Of a DNA stretch of 64,000 bases, positions 54,997-64,000 are shown in pieces; the stretch's first letter is position 1; each line of letters starts with the position of its first letter. The stretch covers positions 71,581,444-71,645,443 of the forward strand of contig CAMZMU010000117.1 in assembly GCA_947311845.1 (NCBI GenBank), given 5' to 3'. The position numbers and the translations under genes were made by a program. The notes beneath the pieces were generated by a model. It worked only from the letters and a program-made list of their open reading frames with translations, was not told the DNA's origin and ran no database searches. This stretch comes from Poa pratensis. Taxonomy: Eukaryota > Streptophyta > Magnoliopsida > Poales > Poaceae.

Positions 54997-56091
54997 ATGG
55001 CAGATTATTCCAACATTCCGGTCGCCAGTGTAGCTGAGGAAAGGTCTTTTGTGATGAAGATAGATGGATACTCAAGAATCAAGCAGCTATTCAAGACCGG
55101 CAAGCATGCGACGTCCGCCTGTTTCGTTGTTGGAGGTCACCACTGGGTTATCCAGTGTTACCCAAACGGTTATAGAAGTGCAGAATTCGTGTCTGTTTAC
55201 CTGGTTCTTGCTTCTTCCGATGTCAAAGATGTGAAGGCGAAATGCAAGCTTAGTATACTTGACAAAAATGGTGATCCCGTGGATTCACTCAGCTGTACCA
55301 GCACTATACTTCCGTTGTCAAGCAAAAGTACAACCTGGGGCTACGCCATCAAGAAAACAGATCTAGAGCGATCTGTGCATCTTAGAGAAGATTGTTTCAG
55401 CATCAGGTGTGATATATCCGTCTTAAAGGCGATATGCAGCAATATAACAAGTGTTGATCAACTGGTAGCGGTTCCTCCAAGCGACTTGCATCGACATCTC
55501 GGCGACCTCCTCAAAAGCAAAGATGGGACAGACGTTACCTTCCAAGTTGGCGGGGAGAGTTTCTCGGCTCACAGGTCCGTGCTTGCTGCTCGGTCAACTG
55601 TATTCAAGGCGGAGCTCTTCGGTGGCATGAAGGAGAATTCCCACGACCCGATCAAAGTCTGTGACATGGAAGCCAATGTGTTTAGGTCTTTGCTCCGTTT
55701 CATATACACTGATTCATTGCTTGAGGTGACTCGTGAAGGTATCAATGATGGTGAATCACCAGGAGATGTGGTGATGGCTGGTCATCTACTCGTTGCGGCA
55801 GACAGGTACAACATTGAGAGGCTGAAGCTGATTTGTGAGTGTAAGTTATGCAGCCACATTGACCCCAACATGGTGGCGACAAGCTTGGCTTTGGCTGAAC
55901 AGCATAGCTGCCATGGACTCAAGGAAGCATGTTTGCAGTTTCTGACTTCTCCTTCCAATTTGGAGGGAATGAAGGCAAGTGATGGTTATAAGCATCTCAA
56001 AAGCAGTTGCCCATCAGTTCTGAAGGAGCTAGTTGCTAGACTCCTGCCGGCCGAGCTGAAAGCGGCCAAGGATATTATCATGGAGATTTAG
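54997..56091 (+). CDS. MATH-BTB (BPM) protein, probable CUL3 ubiquitin ligase adaptor
   Basis: A single exon of 364 residues, the usual structure for the expanded grass MATH-BTB family. The MATH (TRAF-like) domain spans about 18-147 (FVMKIDGYSRIKQ, FVVGGHHWVIQCYPNG, DCFSIRCDI) and reads the substrate. The BTB/POZ domain spans about 165-295 (HLGDLLKSKDGTDVTFQVGG, FSAHRSVLAARSTVFKAELF, FRSLLRFIYTDSL) and binds CUL3. A BACK-like helical tail follows (300-360). In the family the protein recruits substrates to CUL3-RBX1. The start is the only ATG near the MATH domain. No stops or frameshifts; likely functional. Confidence 0.93.
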   Translation: MADYSNIPVASVAEERSFVMKIDGYSRIKQLFKTGKHATSACFVVGGHHWVIQCYPNGYRSAEFVSVYLVLASSDVKDVKAKCKLSILDKNGDPVDSLSCTSTILPLSSKSTTWGYAIKKTDLERSVHLREDCFSIRCDISVLKAICSNITSVDQLVAVPPSDLHRHLGDLLKSKDGTDVTFQVGGESFSAHRSVLAARSTVFKAELFGGMKENSHDPIKVCDMEANVFRSLLRFIYTDSLLEVTREGINDGESPGDVVMAGHLLVAADRYNIERLKLICECKLCSHIDPNMVATSLALAEQHSCHGLKEACLQFLTSPSNLEGMKASDGYKHLKSSCPSVLKELVARLLPAELKAAKDIIMEI

Positions 56092-56483
56092 TACTGGTAT
56101 GTGTGGCAATGATCGTGACATCCACATTTTGTTTTTGCTGGTTCTCAATGTATGGGTTATCTCAGATCGGAGTGCTACCGATCTGCACATATTCGTGCAA
56201 GTTGAACGGGCATTGTTGGGTCTGCTCCATGTTGTGTTATCTGTTATGGACTGTACACAGTTTATGCGCGGAGATGAGTCTGTTCCCACCCCGTTTTCTT
56301 GTGTTCAGACTGCAATTCTCTATTTATTTTCTCCTCCTAGTTAAAATGATATGCTTGTGTCTGAATCAGCTTGTGTATGCATGATAATATTCGTTTTTTC
56401 TAAACTAAATATGAAAATTACACCTCTCTGTTTCTCTATTTTGACATAGCCAAGTTTCCTTGGACCGAAGTGATTTAACTACC
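56092..56483 (+). other. Probable 3' UTR of the MATH-BTB gene
   Basis: T-rich sequence after the stop with possible poly(A) signals. No ORF with support. Confidence 0.35.
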
Positions 56484-57890
56484 TTTGTTCCGCAGTATGT
56501 TTTTGTATAAATTGGGGGTCAACTACTTGCTCTCTGTGTTTATTATTACTGATTACGAGCTTTCGTAATATAAGATGTGTCGCTCTTCGTTTGTCATTCA
56601 GAATCTACAAGCAATTTATTTCCCTGGAAGGCATAATCGAGAAACATTTTCTATGTTATATCTTCTATTTTCTGTTTTTATTTTTTCTTACTAATTTGGC
56701 TGTACATATTCTTTTGACGCGTGTGAATTCTTTCGACGGGGCAGCCTTCACCAAAAGATCAGTCCAATAATACCACTAACTGGTAAATAGCGCAATACTT
56801 CTTCGTGAATCTCCGCTATTTGAATATTGAACATCATAACCACGAATAGGGGTGAATTGGGATACCTAAGTATTTGAAAGCTATGAATACACCAAAAAGG
56901 TCCACCAACGAACGTAGGCTAGGACCTGCATGTAATGTTACAGCCTTGCCAATACTCTACAGTCGTTACATCAACATCGGATTGCAAAAGGGAGGTCAAA
57001 AGAAAATACGGGTATTCTGTTCCAAATTAGGCTTGTAATTAGAGTTACCAATGGTGCAAGTGAAAGAGAATTGTAGGCTTATTTCCTAAAAGCGGTGGAG
57101 TGGATACGCGCTGCCCTCCTAGGCGCGCAACACTAAGTAATTCAAGCCAACCCACATTACTAACTAACGGTGGATAATCATCTTTCTTAGAGGTACTAAA
57201 TACAACTCCATGAATGAGCAAAATGAAGGGGCCATACTTTCTTCCTTTTTTGATTCTCGCTGGTTCTAGACATTGTTTTTTTTTTGAAAGGAATGCGGTG
57301 GGGAAGCACCCACAGCGAGTTTTTTTTTCTTCAAATAATAAGAACTCAAATTCGCGTCCGTTAGGACTTGAACCTGGGTGCCTGGGTTGTACATCCACTT
57401 CACTAGCAAAGTGAGTTAGGCTCACTTCTTGGTTCTAGACATTGTGGTGTTGCAAAGGTGTATGAATCCTTTATCGAAAAAAACTTTGACCAACAATTCC
57501 TAGAGAACTTCTGCATAGAGATACAGGTCTTTTCTGTAAACACGGTTTGGTTACCTTGGTTCCGTAATAAATGTTTTTGTGTAAATTTGGGCTAAACTAC
57601 TCGCTCTCTGTTTTTATTACTGGTTACAAGCATTCGTAACATAATCTGTGTCGCTCTTCGCTGGTCATTCAGAATCTACAAGCAATTTATTTCCCGGGAA
57701 GGCATAATCAAGAAACATTCTTATGTCATGTGTTCTGTTTTTTATTTTTGTTTAATAATTTGGCCGTGCATATTCTCTTGACTGGTTCTAGACATTGTGT
57801 TGTTATAGACGTCTATATTATCCTTTATCAAATAAAGCTTTGACCAATACTTACTTGAGAACCTCTATAAACGCAGCCAAGTCTTTTTAA
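56484..57890. repeat. Direct duplication of ~230 bp, copies at 56.5 and 57.55 kb
   Basis: 56484-56720 (TTTGTTCCGCAGTATG ... TTGGCTGTACATATTCTTTTG) and 57555-57785 (TTGGTTCCGTAATAAATG ... TTGGCCGTGCATATTCTCTTG) align along their length, about 85-90% by eye. A second segment, from CTGGTTCTAGACATTG on, is also repeated (57260/57430 and 57783). The intervening 0.8 kb is unassigned apart from the SINE. Confidence 0.75.
57276..57429 (-). mobile_element. tRNA-derived SINE
   Basis: 154 bp, flanked by a perfect 15-bp duplication TGGTTCTAGACATTG (57261-57275 and 57430-57444). On the minus strand it has an A-box-like TAGTGAAGTGG and a B-box GGTTCAAGTCC about 30 bases apart, and it ends with an A run. 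These are the RNA polymerase III promoter of tRNA-related SINEs. Confidence 0.85.
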
Positions 57891-58596
57891 GCATCACTAC
57901 GAGAATTGGGATATTTGCCAAGCGCCGGAGCCGCTCGGCAATTGGCATACACCCCAAACCGCTCGGCATGCGTTGCTACCATATCCGGACAGAGCGGAAA
58001 TATAGCCCTGTGCTGCACGATTAATTGTTAAAACTAACTCGTCGGAACTTTGGGGCAACAATAAACGAAGAGTTAAATACACCGTGGGTACCTGTACTAA
58101 TTTCGAAAGCACAATACGGTACTCGTACTCTGGAATATGCACGGGATGGTACTCGAACTTGCTTGGAGGTGAGACTACGGTACTTTTGGGCGTATGCAGG
58201 GCGTACACACGGCAGTTGTCGGTGACGTGGCTTGATTTTGTTGCATTTAATCGATGACCCCCTTGAATCCCAGATATTTTGACAACTTGAGGTTGTTTTA
58301 TGTCACCTGATGCTTTTTACATGTCCCAACTTCAGTACATAGCTGAATAATGTTCCAGACATGAAACAAAATTGAAATAGATGCAGAAGATACACAAATA
58401 GCTTGCTCAAAAGCATTCAGATTACACATCAGACTTGCAGCTCACAACAAACACAAACTAACCGGATGTTCCAACAAACAGATACAAGCATTAAGAGTAC
58501 ATTACACTTGCACAAACTACCATCAACAGACTACACACCACACTACCACACTTGCACAAGCTTGAAGTTCCAGACTAACACTACCATCAACAACAA

Positions 58597-59159
58597 CTAC
58601 TTCTTCAGAAGAAACAGGACACCAACAACTGAGAGCAGCAGCAGACTGCCAACCAGAAACTTGAGCAGCACCAGAAGTTGTCTCCCCAGAAGAATCAGTG
58701 CCACAACTTGCTGCCTGCTCATGCCATCCCTTGCCCTTCGGTTTGTGTTGGTGGCAATCCTGCCATCTCCTTCTCCAGCAGCATTCAGCTCGTCCCTCCT
58801 TTCTTCCGCAGAAGCAATGGCGTCAACAACAGCATCTCCAGTGAGTATGTCGTGCTCAATGAGATAGCCAACATACTCGAGCTCCCAGTGCCAGAAATCA
58901 CACGATTTCTACGAAATAGACATGCACATTCTCTTAGTCCAACTCAAAAAATCGCAAACGAAACTACCTACAACCGAAATGGGCCAGATATACTTACCCC
59001 ATGATGAATGCATTTGTAGAAGATCCACCCTTTGTGCGCCTCCGTCTGGGACTCGTACCACCTCACCATCTTCCCGCAGTCAGGACAGGGGATGCACGGG
59101 ACGAAGAGCAATGGAGCAGCAGCGTTGCGGCGAGAACGAGCCGAGCTTCCAGTAGACAT
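58597..59159 (-). CDS. GRF-type zinc finger protein with C-terminal membrane segment
   Basis: Two exons on the minus strand, 59159-58998 and 58908-58597, join in frame (donor GGG|GTAAGT, acceptor TTCGTAG) to 157 residues. An upstream in-frame ATG (59204) is possible; I chose MSTGSSARSRRN. The GRF-type finger spans about residues 25-60: CIPCPDCGKMVRWYESQTEA, FYKCIHHG and, after the splice, KSCDFWHWELEYVGYL. The C-terminus is a hydrophobic segment (VVALILLGRQLLVLLKFLVG, SLLLLSVVGVLFLLKK). The pattern of a finger plus tail-anchor is common in an expanded grass family of unknown role. There are no stops; the splice sites are clean. It lies entirely inside the MULE, so it may be a transposon-carried gene. 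Confidence 0.75.
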
Positions 59160-59377
59160 GGCAAAAGCGAGAGGAGTGGATGCGGAGCGGCGGATCTGGA
59201 GCAATGGCGATGGCGGATTTGGGCGAGTCAGTACGGCGGAGAGACTGAGGCTAGGGATTTGGCTGGAGAGATTGGGGATTTTCTAGTGCTGGCCATTTTG
59301 CAAATAAGCCCTCCATGCAAGCGACGGGTGTCACCACAGCGTGCGACGCGTGGCAACAACACTTGGCCTCGCCGCGA

Positions 59378-59510
59378 ACTGCCGCGCGTACGCCCTGCAT
59401 ACGCCCAAAAGTACCATACTTTCACCGCCAAGCAAGTTCGAGTACCATCGCGTGCGTATTCCTAAGTATGAGTACCGTATTGTTCTTGCGAAATTAGTAC
59501 AGGTACCACC
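59378..59510. repeat. Extra internal copy of the Pack-MULE terminal repeat
   Basis: This copy is in tandem with the right terminal repeat (59512-59661) and in the same orientation: CGTACGCCCTGCATACGCCC occurs in both. It is a few percent divergent (CCATACTTTCACCGCC against CCGTACTTTCACCTCC). Confidence 0.85.
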
Positions 59511-59717
59511 GACAACTGCCGTGTGTACGCCCTGCATACGCCCAAAAGTACCGTACTTTCACCTCCAAGCAAGTTCGAGTACCATCCCGTGCGTATTCCA
59601 GAGTACGAGTACCGTATTGTGCTTTCGAAATTAGTACAGGTACCCACGGTGTATTTAACTCATAAACGAAACAACGAACGCTGCAAAGTCTGGCTTTTGT
59701 TGGCATATGTTTTAGTA

Positions 59718-59799
59718 CTCCCTCCGATCCAAAAAGTCTGTCGCTGGTCTGTACATACCTAGTTACATTTCTATGACACTTAATCTGGATCCGAGGGAG
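59718..59799. mobile_element. Stowaway MITE
   Basis: 82 bp flanked by TA at 59716-59717 and 59800-59801. Ends CTCCCTCCGATCCAAAAAG and inverted CTCCCTCGGATCCAGATTAA. Confidence 0.85.
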
Positions 59800-59894
59800 T
59801 ATTAAGTATGACACCAGGGAGCTAGCTAAGTTTTCATGCGCTATGTGAATTGGTAAAATGTCAGATCGGTCATAGGACAGCTATTTTTTGTTGG

Positions 59895-60400
59895 GTTGTT
59901 CTTTTTTTTTTTGGCGAATAGGACCCTTTAAAAGAAACACCGAACGGTACAAAACATTTCAACAAAAAACGAAGTTACAGTGAGATCCATGAGATGCCCT
60001 TCGTCTTCAATCTCCAGACCGTATCCATGGCCACTAACCTCGGCAAGACCGCAGCCGCGCACCCCCATCTCCTTCCCTTTTTCACTTCCCTGCTGCCCCG
60101 TACCACCGGCGAGCTCGGCCGCCGCCCCTCCATGGCTGCCAACCTCGACGAGGTCGCAGCCGCGCACGCCCATCTCCTTCCTTTTGCTCCCCTGCTGCTC
60201 CCTCCCAACGGCGAGCTCAGCTGCCGCCTCGCCATGGCCACCAAGCTCTCGAGTTCGCCGCGTCTCCCGTTCATAGCATCTACGGCCACGTTCTCCAGCC
60301 TCCCCGTCGCCACATGCCTCAACCTTGTCGTTGACCCAATGGCTCGGAGGTTCTCCATCTCGCAATTGAATCGGCCGATGTTGCTCCCGCCGGTCGATTT
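59895..60400. other. T run followed by tandemly duplicated GC-rich sequence
   Basis: A run of about 14 T at 59901-59914 could be the poly(A) tail of a minus-strand retroposon, but I find no target duplication. From 60015 a segment of about 105 bp (AACCTCG..AAG/GTCGCAGCCGCGCAC, CCCATCTCCTTCC) is duplicated in tandem. No gene is supported. Confidence 0.45.
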
Positions 60401-61250
60401 CTGCATTGCTCCCGTCGGGCGGCGGCGTTGCTACCGAAGAAGCGCAGTGTTGCTCCCATGGCAGGGAGGCGTTGCTGCTGAAGGAATCAACGGATGACGG
60501 TGAGGGAACGGCGGCGCTGCTCCCTGCGTTGCTCCGTGCGGCGGCGGCGTTGCTACAAGGGACGGCCGACCTTGCTACCGTGGTACGGCGGCGTTGCTAC
60601 ATGGGACGTGCGGTGGTGCTCCCAGCGTCCAGCGGTTGTGCTATCGGCGGCAAGCGGCGTCACTGCCAACCTTGGGCGGCGCTGCTACCGGCGGCAAGCG
60701 GCGCTGCTACCGGCGGCAAGCGGCACTGCTACTGTCGGCAAGCGCTGTAGCTACCAACCTTGGGCGGGCGAGGCTGCTACCGTCGACAAGCGGTTTTGCT
60801 ACCAACCTTGAGCGAGAATGCTACCGGTGGCAAGGGGCGCTGCTACCGGCAGCAAGGGGTGTTGCTACCAACCTTGGGCGGCGATGTTAGCGCGTTGCTG
60901 CAACCGGCGAAAGGTGGTTCTCCCAAGGGCCAGTGGTGGTGCTACCGGCGGCGAGCGGCGTTGCTGCAACCGGTGAACGGTGGTGCTCCCAAGGGCCAGC
61001 GGTGGTGCTACCGGCGGCGAGTGGCCTTGCTACCAACCATGGGTAGCGCTGCTACAAGCGGCTAGCAGCGGTGCTCCCAAGGACCATTGCTGGTGCTACG
61101 AGAGGAGGCGGCTCGTGGCCAGCGGTGGTGCTACCAGAGCCTCGAGTGGTTGGTGGTTTTGCTACCGGTGCGTGGTCGGAGGCGGTGCTACGGCGAGCGG
61201 TGGTGCTGCCCATTGTCGAGCGGTGGAGGCAGTTCCCTTCGACGACCACC
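60400..61250. repeat. GTTGCTACC-rich repeat block
   Basis: The motif [GC][TG]TGCTAC[CA] or its variant TGCTCCC recurs more than 30 times, usually followed by GGCGGCAAGCGG, AACCTTGGGCGG or GGGCCAGCGG. Spacing is about 20-30 bases, so some copies form short tandem runs (for example at 60684-60745). All copies point the same way. From about 61300 a second pattern, GGGGACGGGGGCGGAGCG, repeats four times. The block probably is the subterminal region of an unclassified DNA transposon ending near 61640. Confidence 0.7.
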
Positions 61251-61699
61251 AACGCCACCTCCGTGTTGCAAGCGGGCTGTCTGGCGGGGGGCGGACCGCA
61301 GCGGCGGCCGGAGATGGGGACGGGGCGGAGCGCGTTGGCTGCTGCCGGGGACGGGGGCGGAGCGGAGCGCGCCGGCTACCGGAGACGGGGGCGGGGAGGA
61401 GCGCGTCGGCTTCCGGAGATGGGGATGGCGCGGAGCGCGTCGGGTGCTGCCGGAGACGGGGCCGGGGCAGAGCACGCCGGCTGCTGGAGATGGAGGACGT
61501 GGGTAGCTCGAACGTGGGGTGAGTGGTTAGGAAGGACGGGTGGGTTAGGGGCTGGATCAGACGGTTCGCCTGTCCCCATCGGACGGCTGCGGACCCGGGG
61601 GATCGGACGGAAAGATCCCCCGGGGGACGCCTAGTTCTGTCAGAACGTCCTGCCTGCTGTCTATTTTGAGAGTTTGTCCTGCTGTCCTTTTTTAGGCCA

Positions 61700-62580
61700 A
61701 ATGCTATACATTACCAAGCAGCGGCGCTAGATGGCCGCGCTGCCTGAAACGTCGCGCCGCTGGGCCGGCCCATTTTCTTCTTTTTTCTTTTATGTTTCCA
61801 TTTTTGCTTTTCTTTTTTTGTTTTCTTTTATTTTTTTGTTTTCTTTTTTGTTCTTTAATTTTTTTTTCTATTTCTTTTCTCTTTTTTCAGATTTTAGGAT
61901 TTTCAAAAATGTTTTTGTAAATTGTTCAAATTTAATTTTTTTTCATATCTGAAAATTGTTCAAATTTAAGATTTCGTTCATATACGAAATTGTTCCAATT
62001 CAAAATTTGTTCATTCAAAAATTGTGTAAATTCAAATATTTTGTCCATATTTAAAAATTGTTCCAATTTAAAAAATTCACATCCCAAAATTGTTCCAATT
62101 CAAGATTTTGTTCATTTCAAAAACTACTCCAATTCAAAATTTGTTCATACTCCAAAAATTTTCCAATTCAAGATTTGTTCATATCCAAAAATTATTCTTT
62201 TTTCGATTTTTGAATAATTTTTGAATGTGAACAATTTCCAAATATGAACATTTAAATTTGAATAAATTTCGAATTTGATTTTTTTGAATTTGAACAATTT
62301 TCGAATATGAACAATTTTCGAATTTGAACATTTTTTTATTTTTAATAATTTCCGAATTTGAATATTTTCCACTTCTGAAGATTTTTCGTATAAACATGTT
62401 CAAACTTTATTTTTTTTTCAAAAATCCTAATAAGCAAAAAAAGAATGAAAAAACATAAAAGAAAAGGAAAAAAGCAAGAGGCGCTGAACGGGCGGGCCCA
62501 TTATCGGTCGGCCTTCAGGCGGTGCTAGGTCGTACCGCCGCACTGGAGCGATATATAGCTCCGCCCGTTTTTTAGGCTGT
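61700..62580. repeat. AT-rich imperfect inverted repeat with GAATTTGAACAATTTT units
   Basis: The left half (61900-62200) contains repeated AATTGTTC(C/A)AATTCAAAAT and the right half (62200-62420) the inverse, GAATTTGAACAATTTTCGAAT. The outer flanks are GC-rich and partly inverted (GCGCGCTAGATGG / CGCCGCTGGGCCGGCCCAT against GGCGGGCCCATTATCGG). It looks like a fold-back or MULE-like element; boundaries and target site are not clear. Confidence 0.6.
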
Positions 62581-64000
62581 AAATATTTGCTACCTATTAA
62601 TACACGAAGGCCCATTTGTTGTATCTACGTGGAGGACTTAGTTATCGTTCTATTGGTCTTTGTTCTCTACTCCGGTGATTCGACGACGATAGATCAAGCA
62701 GTGGCAGATTCAGATGCAGAAGGGTTTCTCATAAATTTGTATATACTTCTAAGTTTTCTCAGCGTATTTTTCTGTAATTGTGGGGATTTTTTTTTAAAAC
62801 CAAGGGCACCACGTGCCCAACTTTAACTTAATAAAGCCACAGAACGGCAACGTATAACAACACTGGTGGGGTTACCAGCTAGAATTCAGACAGTTTATAA
62901 GGCTGGTACTCATGAAATTTATATGATTTATACCCCCTGTTTACATCATTTACATCTTCATTTACACCAATTTGCATTGCAAAACCACGATCACAGTGCC
63001 TAAAAAGGTCAAAATGAGCATATCACATTCTTTCTCTGCTCTTTTGCAGAACAGTGCAAAAAGGCACTATAAACCCTCCATATGGTCATCAACAAGGACT
63101 GAAAGTAGAAGAGGCCATAAAGTAGAGAGGACCACTCGTGGGAGAAGAAAGGAAGAAGTAGGACTAAAAGCAAAAAGCCACTCCTCTGCTGCAGCTGAAG
63201 GTGACCCAAGCAAAAAGGTGAAAACTACCCAGCTGAGATAAGAGGAGAAAAGTTTGAATTCAGAGAAAAGGATGAGATCAACTTGGAGAGGAAGTAAAGC
63301 AAAAAGTGGAAAAGGTCAAGACACCCCATGTGGGGGGAAGCTTCCCTCCTCATCACCAACCACCACCACACTGGCCCCTGCCGTGTGTTGCCTGCATAAA
63401 GGAGCAGAGGAGGCTGCCATGCTCCAATCCATGCATCACTCCCCCTCCTTTTCCCCCACATCTCACCAACCACCAAGAACAAGACCCAGGAGCAAGAACA
63501 TGGCTCAAGAACTTCATCACCAAGAGGATTGGTGATCTGATCGACTGAAGAACAAGAACTTCTACTCCTCTGCATACTCTGCTGCTCAAGTTCTTCTCCT
63601 GCATCCTCTGCTGCTCAAGTACACCTCCACATCTCCTGCTGCTGTGATCTACACCAACAACCAAGAACACCATCGAGCCAAGGAAGAACACCTCGTTCCT
63701 CTGCTTTGTTGCTTGTTTACTCACTCTGAACCCTGTTAAACATTCATCTGTCAGTGTATAATTCAGTGTTGCAACTGTTTTGTCGACTGTCTATGTGTTC
63801 ATGCATGTTATGTGTTGATGTTGTCTAGTACTTGTGCAGATCTGTTGGTGAAGTACCCATGTGATGTTTGTTTGTTGATTCCTCCATGTTTTTTGTGTGA
63901 TCTGCCTCTAAAACCCCTCTGCTACTGTGTTGCTTGAATTATTGTTGTCCCTGTCAGTTAAACCCTGAAAACCCTAAAAAGACTTGCCTTTAATTCAGTT
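62581..64000. other. Right window edge, unassigned
   Basis: No gene recognised. The last 500 bases repeat CTCCTCTGC, TCCTGCATCCTCTGCTGCTC and CTGCTGCTCAAGT, and read like the LTR or leader of a retrotransposon that continues outside the window. Short open frames (62972-63241, 63254-63535) have no domain. Confidence 0.35.

Larger units (their letters stand above)
58070..59661 (-). mobile_element. Pack-MULE carrying a zinc finger gene
   Basis: The 1,592-bp element has about 150-bp terminal inverted repeats beginning GAGTTAAATACACCGTGGGT on each side (58070-58219 and 59512-59661) and a perfect 9-bp target duplication ATAAACGAA (58061-58069 and 59662-59670). A further partial copy of the right repeat lies inside, at about 59378-59510. 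It carries no transposase but an intact two-exon gene (58597-59159). Confidence 0.93.

Noticed and set aside
59901..59914. Poly(T) as the tail of a retroposon covering 59.9-61.6 kb
   Set aside because: No target duplication could be found on the far side, and the internal GTTGCTACC repeats fit a DNA transposon better.

Overview
This is nuclear DNA from a plant, almost certainly a grass and probably a Pooideae/Triticeae-type genome. The reasons are: spliced genes with long introns, a Stowaway/Tourist MITE complement, Mutator, hAT and Helitron elements, nested LTR retrotransposons, and an unusually long (5.5 kb) solo LTR of the LARD/Sukkula kind. I could not search any database, so family names rest on motifs and structure, and the species assignment is an inference.

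Genes, left to right: the 3' half of an F-box/LRR-type gene (2399-3473, minus-strand retrotransposon at its 5' side); a possible 50-residue basic peptide gene with its own TATA box (4425-4577); an MLO seven-transmembrane protein gene of 15 exons (17915-30700); a plastid NFU iron-sulfur scaffold gene of 4 exons (33373-35891); a tRNA-Arg(UCU) gene (36708-36780); a TIC32/retinol-dehydrogenase-like short-chain dehydrogenase gene of 8 exons (45083-47614); a single-exon MATH-BTB gene (54997-56091); and a two-exon GRF-type zinc finger gene carried inside a Mutator-like element (58597-59159, minus strand).

The central result is the MLO locus. All 15 exons join into one 514-codon frame, but only after removal of a 4,927-bp LTR retrotransposon that sits inside exon 3 at codon 109. 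Its two 1,202-bp LTRs are identical by eye, its 5-bp target duplication (GGCAC) is perfect, and its PBS, PPT and a zinc-knuckle Gag ORF are present, so the insertion is very recent. Intron 2 of the same gene holds a second element, a 3,011-bp Mutator-like transposon with 255-bp terminal inverted repeats, a perfect 9-bp target duplication and a transposase gene that stops just at the start of its catalytic domain. The allele shown is therefore expected to be a natural knockout unless the insert is spliced out.

Mobile DNA explains most of the rest: a Helitron (4873-6655), a hAT element (6684-7616), the solo LTR (8505-14031), a Tourist element (16850-17144), five Stowaway elements, four poly(A)-tailed retroposons and one SINE with target duplications, a deleted Ty3/gypsy element (38757-42626), a degraded LINE (48650-49960) and a Pack-MULE (58070-59661). 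Several blocks remain unclassified but are clearly repetitive: an 87-bp tandem array with a CTACTTAGTTGCC core (52.0-52.9 kb), a GTTGCTACC-rich block (60.4-61.25 kb), an AT-rich inverted repeat (61.7-62.6 kb), and scattered GATGTAATTT-like motifs (37.6-38.6 and 43.2-43.9 kb).
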